DNA from: Haloarcula pellucida | GTDB taxonomy: Archaea; Halobacteriota; Halobacteria; Halobacteriales; Haloarculaceae | Reading direction: 5' to 3' | DNA length: 64,000 bases | Assembly: GCF_014647235.1 (NCBI RefSeq) | Contig: NZ_BMOU01000002.1 | Span: 62,417-126,416 of the forward strand | In this document: piece by piece, positions 48,192 to 56,373 of the stretch | How the letters are laid out: each line of letters begins with the position of its first letter | Numbering within the stretch: position 1 is the first letter of the stretch | The notes under the pieces: model-generated | What the model was told of the DNA's origin: nothing | The model's database searches: none | What the model saw: the letters and a program-made list of their open reading frames with translations, nothing else | Made by a program: the position numbers and the translations under genes

Positions 48192-49235
48192 ATGCGAGGA
48201 CTCGCGAAAGTCAGCCGTAGTCACGGTGCCATGGAGTTCGTCGACCGAGAGCGGCCAGAACCGGCCCCTGACGAGGCGCTCGTCGAGGTCGATTACGCCG
48301 GCCTCTGTGGGAGTGACGCCGGCATCTACGAGTTCGAGTCGGCGTTCGAGCGGATGGCCCTCCCGACGGTCATCGGCCACGAGTACTCGGGGCGCATCGT
48401 CGAAGTCGGCGAGAACGTCACGAAGTTCGCGGTCGGCGACCGCGTCGTCGAGCGGCCGATTCGGGGCTGTGGCGACTGCTACCAGTGTGAAATCGGGGAG
48501 TCGAACGTCTGCCAGAACGCGGTCATCACGGGTGTCGACCACGACGGGGCCTACGAGCAGTTCGTCGCCGTCCCGGAGGACGCGCTCCATCCGGTGCCCG
48601 ACGCCGTCGACCAGCAACACGCCGCGATGGTCGAACCGACGAGTATCGCCGCCCGCGCCGTCATCGAGAACTCGCGGGTGACGGCGGGCGACCGCGTCCT
48701 CGTGGAGGGGCCGGGGCCGATCGGTCTCCTCACGGCACAGATCGCCGACGCACAGGGCGGCGAGGTACTCGTCTCCGGCGTCGGGCAGGACGCCGCGTAC
48801 CGCCTCCCGCTGGCCGAGGACCTCGGCTTCGAGACTCTCAACGTCGCCGAGGACGACGTCGAGGCGCGCCGGGAGGCGATCACCGACGGCGTCGGCTACG
48901 ACGTGGTGTTCGACACGACCGGCCACCCCTCTGGGCTCCCCGCCGCCGTCGACGAGGTGCGAAAGGGCGGGCAGATAGTTCTCATCGGCCAGACCGGCGA
49001 GACGACGATGCCGTACTCCCCGCTGGTGCGGTCGGAGATAGACCTCCAGTGTTCCTACGCGTCGATGTACGACGACTTCGACCGCTCGCTCAGGCTCATC
49101 GACAGCGGCGACGTGGACGCCGAGACGTTCATCGACGACCGCTTTTCGCTTCTCGACGCCGAGGAGGCCTTCGAGGCGTTCGTCGCGGGCGAGACCTGCA
49201 AGCCGGTGTTCGACGTCTCCGAACTGTACGCGTGA
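48192..49235 (+). CDS. Zinc-dependent alcohol/polyol dehydrogenase (MDR family)
   Basis: This 347-aa medium-chain dehydrogenase keeps both zinc sites: catalytic Cys in LCGSDAG and GHEYSG, structural Cys in RGCGDCYQCEIGESNVCQN. The NAD-binding motif is GPGPIGLL (about residue 174). Sequence type is sorbitol/threonine/galactitol dehydrogenase-like. Setting suggests oxidation of a sugar or polyol. An ATTAAT box lies about 25-30 bases upstream. Confidence 0.88.
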   Translation: MRGLAKVSRSHGAMEFVDRERPEPAPDEALVEVDYAGLCGSDAGIYEFESAFERMALPTVIGHEYSGRIVEVGENVTKFAVGDRVVERPIRGCGDCYQCEIGESNVCQNAVITGVDHDGAYEQFVAVPEDALHPVPDAVDQQHAAMVEPTSIAARAVIENSRVTAGDRVLVEGPGPIGLLTAQIADAQGGEVLVSGVGQDAAYRLPLAEDLGFETLNVAEDDVEARREAITDGVGYDVVFDTTGHPSGLPAAVDEVRKGGQIVLIGQTGETTMPYSPLVRSEIDLQCSYASMYDDFDRSLRLIDSGDVDAETFIDDRFSLLDAEEAFEAFVAGETCKPVFDVSELYA

Positions 49236-49313
49236 CGGCGTCCGCACGGCGATTAGTCCGTCCGCTGATAGCTATCCGAAGATTTTACTCACAGTCGTCG
49301 GTACCAGTACGCG

Positions 49314-50384
49314 ATGAAAGACTGGCTCGACAGCTACGACGACCGCGACTGGCAGACGACCACGGAGGGCACCGTCCGATACGCGCTTCTCGGCCTCGGC
49401 TGGTGGACCATCGACGTCGCCCTGCCCGCCATCCAGCACTCCGACCTCGGCGAGGTGACGACGTTCGTGAGCAGTTCGACCGAGAAGGCCGAGCGGTTGG
49501 CGGCCGAAAACGACGTCGACCACGGCATCAGCTACGAGGAGTTCCACGACGGCGCCGCGACCGACGCCTACGACGCCGTCTACGTCGGGACGCCCAACGC
49601 CTACCACCTCGAGTACGTCGAGAGCGCCGCCGAACACGGCAAGGCCGTCCTCTGTGAGAAGCCCATGGAGTCGACGGTCGAACGGGCCGAGCAGATGGTC
49701 GAGGCCGCCGAGAGCGCCGACGTGCCGCTGATGATCGCCTACCGGATGCAGACCGACCCCGCCGTCAGACGGGCGAAGGAGTTGGTACAGGACGGGTTCG
49801 TCGGCGACCCGGTGTCCGTCTACGGCAACAACAGCCAGCCGTTGCTGGAGATGATTCCCGACCACGACCAGTGGCGACTCGACCCGGACCGCTCGGGGTA
49901 CGGCACGTCGGTGATGGACCTCGGCATCTACTCGCTGAACACGACGCGGTTCATCTTAGACTGGGACCCGGTCGCCGTCCAGTCACAGATGAGTTCCCAC
50001 CACGAGGCGTTCGACGCCGTCCCCGACGAGCGGTCCGGGGCACTGCTCACGCTGGAGGGCGGCGTGAAGATGGTCACCACCGACAGTCAACGCGCCCACG
50101 AAGACACGCAACTGAAGATTACGGGCACCGAGGGCCAGATAGACCTCCGCCCGGCGTTTCACGGCGAGTGTACGATGCATCTGTCCCGCGGCGACGTGAC
50201 GGCCACCGTCTCACACGAGGCGTTCGACTCCCAGCGTGAGATGCGCGAGGAGTTCGACTTCTTCGCGGACCGCGTGCTCACCGGGGAGCCGGTCGTCGCC
50301 GACGGCCGGCACGGACTGCAGGATATGCGAATCGTCCGTGCCATCCATCAGGCGGCCGAGAGTGGCGACGTCGTCGAGTTGTAA
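49314..50384 (+). CDS. xacA: D-xylose 1-dehydrogenase-like protein (Gfo/Idh/MocA)
   Basis: This enzyme oxidises D-xylose to xylonolactone with NADP+. The 356-aa protein resembles Haloarcula xylose dehydrogenase (Gfo6) along its length: RDWQ near residue 10, LGLGWWTIDVALPAI, ISYEEFHDGAATDAYDAVY, the family motif CEKPME, then MIAYRMQTDPAVRRAKELV and DQWRLD. Catalytic Lys is in EKP. A GATTTTACTC box lies about 28 bases upstream, implying a leaderless message. The following gene is the IclR regulator. Confidence 0.85.
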   Translation: MKDWLDSYDDRDWQTTTEGTVRYALLGLGWWTIDVALPAIQHSDLGEVTTFVSSSTEKAERLAAENDVDHGISYEEFHDGAATDAYDAVYVGTPNAYHLEYVESAAEHGKAVLCEKPMESTVERAEQMVEAAESADVPLMIAYRMQTDPAVRRAKELVQDGFVGDPVSVYGNNSQPLLEMIPDHDQWRLDPDRSGYGTSVMDLGIYSLNTTRFILDWDPVAVQSQMSSHHEAFDAVPDERSGALLTLEGGVKMVTTDSQRAHEDTQLKITGTEGQIDLRPAFHGECTMHLSRGDVTATVSHEAFDSQREMREEFDFFADRVLTGEPVVADGRHGLQDMRIVRAIHQAAESGDVVEL

Positions 50385-50420
50385 CGACCGCCGGACTTAT
50401 TTCCGCTCCCAGACGACTCG

Positions 50421-50442
50421 ACAAAACGAGCAACTGTTTTGT
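50421..50442. promoter_or_regulatory. Inverted repeat over the iclR core promoter
   Basis: ACAAAAC (50421-50427) and GTTTTGT (50436-50442) form a perfect 7-bp dyad with an 8-base spacer. It covers the region about 27 bases before the iclR ATG, where TBP would bind. Autoregulation is a reasonable inference. Confidence 0.45.
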
Positions 50443-50464
50443 GCGTATACTTCGTGCTACGACT

Positions 50465-51229
50465 ATGGTGAGTACAGCCCAAAACCCGGTCAAATCAGTC
50501 GGCACGACGTTCGAAATCCTGAACGGACTGAAAGAGCTCGGGGGTGCCCGCGTGACGGAACTCGCTCGTCACCTGGACCTGCCGAAGAGTACGGTCCACA
50601 ACTATCTGAGCACGCTCGAACAGGAGGAGTACATCGTCAAGGACGGCAACGAGTACCGGGTCGGACTGCGGTTTCTGGAGCTGGGCGCGTACTCGCGTCA
50701 CGAGCGGAAACTGTTTCAGATAGCGAAGCCGGAGGTCGACCGCCTCGCCGACGAGACGGGCGAACTCGCGAACGTCCTCGTCGAGGAACACGGCCGTGGC
50801 TCGTACCTCTATCGGGCCTACGGCGAGCAGGCGGTCCGCGTGAAAGCACACGTCGGGACGCGCGTACCGCTTCATACGACCGCGCTGGGGAAGGCGATTC
50901 TCGCGTATCTCCCGGGGGAGCGCGTCGACGAAATCGTCGACCGACACGGACTGGCGGAGAACACCGAGCAGTCCATCAGCACCCGCGAGGAACTGGACGA
51001 GACGCTCGAAGCCGTCCGGGAGCGCGGCGTCGCGTTCGACGACGAAGAGCGTCTCAACGGTCTCCGCTGTGTCGCCGCACCGGTGCTCGACAACAGCGAC
51101 GACATCATCGGCGCCATCAGCGTCGCCGGCCCGACAAACCGGTTCCGCGGCGAGCGGTTCAGGGAGGAACTCCCACAGCGAGTCCTCGAAGTCGCGAACG
51201 TCATCGAACTCAACTTCACGTATTCGTAA
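50465..51229 (+). CDS. xacR: IclR-family transcriptional regulator
   Basis: This 254-aa regulator has an N-terminal winged helix-turn-helix (residues about 8-65: TTFEILNGLKELGGARVTEL, then LPKSTVHNYLSTLEQEEYIV) and a C-terminal IclR effector domain with HTTALGKAILA and RCVAAPVLD. IclR proteins act as dimers or tetramers on palindromic sites. In Haloferax an IclR protein, XacR, activates the pentose genes. It is the only transcription factor I recognise among the sugar genes, so it is the first candidate for the repeated GTTCA-N8-GAAC sites. Confidence 0.85.
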   Translation: MVSTAQNPVKSVGTTFEILNGLKELGGARVTELARHLDLPKSTVHNYLSTLEQEEYIVKDGNEYRVGLRFLELGAYSRHERKLFQIAKPEVDRLADETGELANVLVEEHGRGSYLYRAYGEQAVRVKAHVGTRVPLHTTALGKAILAYLPGERVDEIVDRHGLAENTEQSISTREELDETLEAVRERGVAFDDEERLNGLRCVAAPVLDNSDDIIGAISVAGPTNRFRGERFREELPQRVLEVANVIELNFTYS

Positions 51230-51284
51230 CCGCGGCGCGTCGGTCCCGAGAGACCGAAGCGAGCGCCGAGATCGCGCCGTGGCT

Positions 51285-51301
51285 GTTCACTATGACCGAA
51301 C
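51285..51301. promoter_or_regulatory. Putative operator (GTTCA-N8-GAAC family), site 6
   Basis: GTTCAC-TATGA-CCGAAC lies between iclR and the second Gfo/Idh gene, about 300 bases upstream of the latter. Confidence 0.45.
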
Positions 51302-51449
51302 GGATCGCGGTCGGGCGTTCGTGTGTCTCGTGCCGATACGAAACTTCCAATACGGACGGAATACGCCGTCTCGACGGACAAACGTCCGCCGGAGCGACGA
51401 GAACCAGTCAGTCGTCCGGGATAACAGACGTACATCGGTTAGGGGATTC

Positions 51450-51466
51450 GTTCACCGTAGCTGAAC
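51450..51466. promoter_or_regulatory. Putative operator (GTTCA-N8-GAAC family), site 7
   Basis: GTTCAC-CGTAG-CTGAAC lies about 130 bases upstream of the second Gfo/Idh gene. Confidence 0.5.
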
Positions 51467-51596
51467 ACTCGTCCCGGAGTGTGCGGCGGTAGACGACCGC
51501 CACGGCGACCGCGTCCCGACGGTGGTTTGCAGTTGCCGATGCCGGGTCGGTTCGACAGACCACTAGTTTTATTCTCTCGTCGCTCGCTCTTCGAGT

Positions 51597-52574
51597 ATGC
51601 GATTTGGCATCCTCAGCACGGCCGACATCGGGACCGGTTCCGTGATTCCCGGCATCGACAAGAGCGACCACGAGGTCGGCGCTATCGCCTCGCGGGACGG
51701 CGCTCGGGCACAGACGGTCGCAGACCGGTTCGATATCCCGGCGGCCTACGAGGGATACGAGGCGTTGCTCGACGACGAGGACCTCGACGCGGTGTACGTC
51801 CCGCTGCCGAACGGCCTCCACGCCGAGTGGATTCGGCGGGCCGCCGACGCCGGCTTGCACGTCCTCTGTGAGAAACCACTCACCGCGAGCGCCGCGGAGA
51901 CGGCGGCGGTGTTCGACTACTGCAAAGAGCGTGGCGTCACCCTGATGGAGGGGTTCATGTACCGCTTTCACCCGGTGACGGAGCGAGCGGTCGAGGTCGT
52001 CTCCTCGGAACTGGGCGAGGTCCGAAACGTCACGTCGACGTTCACCTTCCGGATGCCCGACGAGGCCGAGGACATCCGACTGGATCCGGCGCTGGACGGC
52101 GGGAGCATCATGGACGTCGGCTGCTACGCCGTCAGCGCCGCACGGTTGTTCCTCGGCGACCCCGACCGCGTGTACGGCGTGACCAACGACCGCCGTGACT
52201 GCGGTGTCGACACCGAGATGGCGGGCATTCTGGAGTACGCCGACGGCGCGACGGCCCGCGTCCAGTCCGGGTTCGAGACGCCGCTCACGCAGTACTACCG
52301 CGTCGAGACCACGGACGGGTGGCTCACGGCCGAACCGACCTTCGACATCAGCCCCGATACCGCCGTCGAACTGACCTACGGCGTCGACGACCGGCAGGTC
52401 ACCGAACGCTTCGACCCGACGGACCACTACACGCTGGAGGTCGAGCACTTCGCCGACTGCGTCGAACGCGGCGAGACGCCGCGGGTCGACCGCACCGAGA
52501 GCGTCGCCATCATGGAAGTCATCGACGCTATCTACGAGAGCGCGAGCGAGGGCGGCCCGGTGGCGCTGGACTGA
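51597..52574 (+). CDS. Gfo/Idh/MocA-family sugar oxidoreductase
   Basis: This 325-aa NAD(P)-dependent dehydrogenase has an N-terminal Rossmann fold (MRFGILSTADIG), the motif CEKPLTAS with catalytic Lys, MEGFMYRFHP, and DVGCYAVSAAR in the second domain. It is a distant paralogue of the xylose dehydrogenase at 49314 and closer in pattern to 1,5-anhydrofructose or glucose-fructose-type members. Two operator-like sites upstream tie it to the sugar regulon. Confidence 0.87.
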   Translation: MRFGILSTADIGTGSVIPGIDKSDHEVGAIASRDGARAQTVADRFDIPAAYEGYEALLDDEDLDAVYVPLPNGLHAEWIRRAADAGLHVLCEKPLTASAAETAAVFDYCKERGVTLMEGFMYRFHPVTERAVEVVSSELGEVRNVTSTFTFRMPDEAEDIRLDPALDGGSIMDVGCYAVSAARLFLGDPDRVYGVTNDRRDCGVDTEMAGILEYADGATARVQSGFETPLTQYYRVETTDGWLTAEPTFDISPDTAVELTYGVDDRQVTERFDPTDHYTLEVEHFADCVERGETPRVDRTESVAIMEVIDAIYESASEGGPVALD

Positions 52575-52602
52575 CGTATCCGAGCGCCCGTCGACCACCG
52601 AT

Positions 52603-53343
52603 TCAGAAGTGCGAGAGCTTGTCCCGTCGATACAGGTCCAGCGACGTCACCGAGTTCGGTGGCTGTTGGCGGACGGCGTAGGCGATGGCGTCGGCGACTT
52701 CGATCGGTTCGGTCACGCTCCCGGGTTCGAACGCCTCCTCGGAGGGGGTACCGCTCTCGGACCCGAACTCCGTGCGTACCTCCGTCGGATTGATACACGA
52801 GACGGCGACGCCCTCCTCGCCGATGCTGGCCTGCAGGCTGATAGCGAAGCCCTTCGTCCACCACTTCGTCGCGGCGTACACCGGATTGGCCGGTCGTGGG
52901 TGGTTCCCGGACATGCTCCCGAGGAAGACGAGGTGGCCCTCCGAGTCGACGAGGTGCGGAATCGACTCGCGGGCGGTGTAGAACATCCCGTCGACGTTGA
53001 CGCCGGTCATCGTCCGGTACTCCTCGTCGGTGAGTTCGCTGACGGGTTCGTCGATGGCGAGGCCGGCGTTACACACCGCGATGTCGAGACCGCCAAAGCG
53101 GTCGACGGTGGCTTCCACGAGCGCCGAGACGGCCGCTGCGTCGGTGACGTCCGTCGGGACGACGGCGACGTCTGCGTCCGTCGCCTCGCGTATCTCCTCG
53201 GCCAGCGACGCCAGTCGCTCCTCGCGCCGCGCGGCGATAGTCAGGTCCGCGCCGTCCTCGGCGAGGACGCGTGCCGTCGCGGCCCCGATACCCGAACTCG
53301 CACCGGTGATTACGGCTGTCTGGCCCGCCAGTGGCTCCTCCAT
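52603..53343 (-). CDS. SDR-family oxidoreductase
   Basis: This 246-aa classical SDR has TGASSGIGAATARVLA, CNAGLA, catalytic Ser in LGSMSG and YAATK. The tail, RQPPNSVTSLDLYRRDKLSHF, resembles the YdfG/sepiapterin-reductase-like subgroup. Start at the ATG 53343; an in-frame ATG at 53364 would add seven residues. It is convergent with the Gfo/Idh gene. Confidence 0.85.
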   Translation of the reverse strand: MEEPLAGQTAVITGASSGIGAATARVLAEDGADLTIAARREERLASLAEEIREATDADVAVVPTDVTDAAAVSALVEATVDRFGGLDIAVCNAGLAIDEPVSELTDEEYRTMTGVNVDGMFYTARESIPHLVDSEGHLVFLGSMSGNHPRPANPVYAATKWWTKGFAISLQASIGEEGVAVSCINPTEVRTEFGSESGTPSEEAFEPGSVTEPIEVADAIAYAVRQQPPNSVTSLDLYRRDKLSHF

Positions 53344-53707
53344 ACGGGTGGCTCGTTCCGCCATGCTCCCGACGAGGATGCCGTCCGACAAATGTGTTTC
53401 CCCGGCCGCGGCATTGCTCGTCGATACCCCGACGCTGTCCAGAGGGGAAGAATATGCGAGATAGCCTGGGCAATCTCGGACTAAAAGCGCCAACACGATA
53501 GTAGATATCGAAATACGCGTCCATATATCTGCATCTATGCTATCTGGGCCGAAATATGGCGACAGATACGCGGTGGATGGGACGACACGCCCGAGATCAG
53601 GATTCACATACCGCCATCTGTGATCGAATTCCCAATCTGTGCCGCGGCTGTGACAGACCGAACTGGAGACGGGTGAATTAAGTAGTGTGGTAGACATTAA
53701 CAGACGC
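53344..53707. other. AT-richer intergenic region between divergent genes
   Basis: No gene is supported in these 364 bases. It must hold both promoters: an AATTAAG box lies about 30 bases before the ATG at 53708. The open frame that extends the SDR upstream here lacks family similarity. Confidence 0.5.
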
Positions 53708-54751
53708 ATGAACGCCATCTTCTACGAGGAGACCGGCTCGACCGACGTCTTGCAGTACGGCGAACAGCCGGCCCCGGAGATCGGGAGCGACGAGGTGCTC
53801 GTCGAGGTGAAGGCCGCCGGCCTGAATCACCTCGACGTCTGGACTCGCCGGGGTTTGCCGACGCCGCCGTCGTTCCCACACATCCCCGGGAGCGACGCCG
53901 CGGGCGTCGTTCGTGAGGTCGGCGACCGAGTCACGCGGTTCGAGGCGGGCGACCGCGTCGCGGTGTACCCCTCGGTGTATTGTGGCGAGTGCGAGTTCTG
54001 TCGACGAGGCGACGAGACCCGCTGTGACGAGTTCAAGATAATCGGCGAGCACACGCGCGGGGTCCACTCCGAACTGACCGCCGTCGCCGAGGCGAACCTC
54101 GTGTCCCTCCCGGAGGGCGTCGACTGGGAGACGGCCGCCGCGACACCGCTCGTCTTCCAGACGGCGTGGCGGATGCTCGAAACCCGCGCGGCGGTGTCCC
54201 AGAGCGACCACGTCCTCGTGCACGGGGCCTCCGGCGGCGTCGGCCACGCCGCGGTCCAGATAGCCGCCCACGCCGGTGCGACGGTGTACGCGACGGCCTC
54301 CAGCGAGGAGAAACTGGCGTACGCCCGCGACATCGGCGCCGACTACGCCATCAACTACGAGGCGGCGGACTTCGTCGACGCCGTCCACGACCGGACCGAC
54401 GGCCGGGGCGTGGACGTGATAATCGACCACGTCGGCGGCGACAACTGGACGGACAACATGGACGCGGCGGTCAAAGGCGGGCGCATCGTCACCTGTGGGG
54501 CGACCGCCGGCCCGACGCCGGAGACGAACATCTCTCGCATCTTCTGGAAGCAACTGGACGTCATGGGGTCGACGATGGGGAACCCGGGCGAGATAGACGA
54601 GGTACTCCCCCTCGTGTGGGACGGGACCTTCGAACCCCGAATCCGCGAGGTGCTCCCGATGAGCGAGATAGCCCGCGGCCACGAACTGCTGGAGGAACGC
54701 GAAGGGTTCGGGAAAGTCGTCGTCGTCCCCGACGCCGAGTACGACGGCTGA
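53708..54751 (+). CDS. Zinc-binding quinone-oxidoreductase-like MDR protein
   Basis: The 347-aa medium-chain dehydrogenase keeps the structural zinc site (CGECEFCRRGDETRCDEF). It has lost the catalytic zinc ligands: the usual Cys is Asn in GLNHLDVW, and GHExxG is GSDAAG. That combination is characteristic of quinone-reductase-like members using NADPH. The cofactor motif is HGASGGVGHAAVQIAAHAG. Substrate unknown. The ATG at 53708 follows a TTAAGT box. Confidence 0.88.
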   Translation: MNAIFYEETGSTDVLQYGEQPAPEIGSDEVLVEVKAAGLNHLDVWTRRGLPTPPSFPHIPGSDAAGVVREVGDRVTRFEAGDRVAVYPSVYCGECEFCRRGDETRCDEFKIIGEHTRGVHSELTAVAEANLVSLPEGVDWETAAATPLVFQTAWRMLETRAAVSQSDHVLVHGASGGVGHAAVQIAAHAGATVYATASSEEKLAYARDIGADYAINYEAADFVDAVHDRTDGRGVDVIIDHVGGDNWTDNMDAAVKGGRIVTCGATAGPTPETNISRIFWKQLDVMGSTMGNPGEIDEVLPLVWDGTFEPRIREVLPMSEIARGHELLEEREGFGKVVVVPDAEYDG

Positions 54752-54829
54752 GCGACCGCTCGCGTTCGAGGGCCGTCGCGTCCGGAGTGACCACACGGCT
54801 TTTGCGTGTCCGCGATAGCCTAGCGGGCA

Positions 54830-55810
54830 ATGAGCGAGTCCGACGACGGGCCGAAACAGGTCTCCGACCCGGCCTACCACAGTGAGAATCACACGGCCGC
54901 CCAAACCTGCGGGTGGACGAAGAACGCCATTCAGGGCGACGGGAAGTGCTATAAGTACATCTTCTACGGTATCGAGTCCCACCGCTGTATCCAGATGACG
55001 CCCGTGGTCAAGTGCAACGAGCGCTGTGTCTTCTGCTGGCGAGACCACGCCGGCCACGCCTACGAACTGGGCGACGTCGAATGGGACGACCCGGCGGCCG
55101 TCGCCGACGCCTCCGTCGAACTCCAGAAACGGCTCCTCTCCGGCTTCGGCGGCAACGAGAACGTCCCACGAGACGTCTTCGAACAGGCGATGGAACCGCG
55201 CCACGTCGCCATCTCGCTCGACGGCGAACCGACGCTGTACCCCTACCTGCCCGAACTCATCGAGGAGTTTCACGACCGCGACATCACGACGTTCCTCGTC
55301 TCGAACGGCACCAACCCGGAGATGCTCGCCGAGTGTGACCCGACCCAACTGTACGTCTCCGTCGACGCCGCGGACCGGCAGACGTTCGACGCGACGGTGA
55401 AGGCCGTCGAGGACGACGCGTGGGACTCGCTCGTCGACACGCTGGACGTCCTCGCCGGGAAGGACGACACCCGGACGGTCGTCAGGACGACGCTCGTAAA
55501 GGGTCACAACATGCACCACCCCGAGTGGTACGCGGCGATGTGCGACCGGGCGGACGTCGACTTCGTGGAGATGAAGGCGTACATGCACGTCGGTCACTCC
55601 CGGGGGCGACTCGACCGCGACTCGATGCCCAGCCACGAAGACGTCCGCGCGTTCACCGAGGAGATGCAAGCGTTCCTCCCCGACCACGACGTGCTGAAGG
55701 AAGTCGAGGAGTCCCGCGTGGCGATGCTCGCCGAGGACGAACAGACGTGGGTACCGAAACTGGAGAAGTCGAGCGAGTTCTGGGAGCGAGACTCGCACGT
55801 CGAGTACTAG
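54830..55810 (+). CDS. taw1: tRNA 4-demethylwyosine synthase (radical SAM)
   Basis: Taw1/TYW1 builds the tricyclic wyosine ring on m1G37 of tRNA-Phe from pyruvate. In this 326-aa protein Cys62, Cys66 and Cys69 (KCNERCVFCW) bind the radical-SAM cluster. Cys27, Cys40 and Cys53 match the second cluster of archaeal Taw1. SLDGEPTLYPYLPELI and FVEMKAYMHVGHSRGRL are family motifs. It lacks the flavodoxin domain of eukaryotic TYW1, as expected in archaea. Confidence 0.95.
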   Translation: MSESDDGPKQVSDPAYHSENHTAAQTCGWTKNAIQGDGKCYKYIFYGIESHRCIQMTPVVKCNERCVFCWRDHAGHAYELGDVEWDDPAAVADASVELQKRLLSGFGGNENVPRDVFEQAMEPRHVAISLDGEPTLYPYLPELIEEFHDRDITTFLVSNGTNPEMLAECDPTQLYVSVDAADRQTFDATVKAVEDDAWDSLVDTLDVLAGKDDTRTVVRTTLVKGHNMHHPEWYAAMCDRADVDFVEMKAYMHVGHSRGRLDRDSMPSHEDVRAFTEEMQAFLPDHDVLKEVEESRVAMLAEDEQTWVPKLEKSSEFWERDSHVEY

Positions 55811-56058
55811 ATGCGAGTGACCGAACCCGAACTGCCTACGTCTACCGACCGATTCCGCGAATCTCTGCGTGCGTTCTCCATATACTGATCCATACCCAGA
55901 TATCGAACCGCAACCTCCCCCGAACTATGGGACGACGCTGGGATTCGGACCGGATATCGCGCTCGGTCTCTGGGAAGACTGTTCGGGTGATGCGGCGCGT
56001 CGGCCCGCCCACGCTCGCCGCCGAAACAACGATGTGACAGGCCGGCGAACGAACGGGC

Positions 56059-56373
56059 ATGGCCGACGCAGAACTGGCGGAACTCGGCGACAAGCAGGTG
56101 CGCTACCTCGATCACACGTGGACGCTCACCGGCGGCGCCGACGTCCGGAACGACGGGGAACTGCTCGCAGTCGAGGCAGAACAGGCCGACGACGTGCGAC
56201 ATCAGCGGGCGATCCTCTTCTTCGGCCTCGAAGGGTCGTCGGCGTCGCTGAACCCGGGGAACCTCGGTCACCACTTCGACAGGCTCGAACGAACGGCCGA
56301 GGGGTACCGACTCGTCGTCAAGACGGACCGACGGACCTACCGGTACGTCCTCGAACGACTGGAGTACGAGTGA
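56059..56373 (+). CDS. Conserved haloarchaeal hypothetical protein
   Basis: This 104-aa acidic protein, MADAELAELGDKQVRYLDHT at the start, has an all-beta look (TWTLTGGADVRNDGELLAVE, YRLVVKTDRRTYRYVLERLE) and no membrane segment or metal site. I do not recognise a family. It is a single gene downstream of taw1. Confidence 0.6.
   Translation: MADAELAELGDKQVRYLDHTWTLTGGADVRNDGELLAVEAEQADDVRHQRAILFFGLEGSSASLNPGNLGHHFDRLERTAEGYRLVVKTDRRTYRYVLERLEYE

Larger units (their letters stand above)
51230..51596. other. Intergenic region with two operator-like sites
   Basis: No gene is seen in these 367 bases. It carries two GTTCA-N8-GAAC sites and, near its end, a TTTTATT box (about 51570) some 28 bases before the Gfo/Idh gene. 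Confidence 0.55.

Noticed and set aside
50509-50524. GTTC...GAAC dyad inside the iclR coding sequence
   Set aside because: The spacing is one base short of the pattern and the bases encode conserved HTH residues.
53678-55798. 706-aa minus-strand frame opposite the MDR protein and taw1
   Set aside because: Both plus-strand genes have complete catalytic motifs; the antisense frame shows none.
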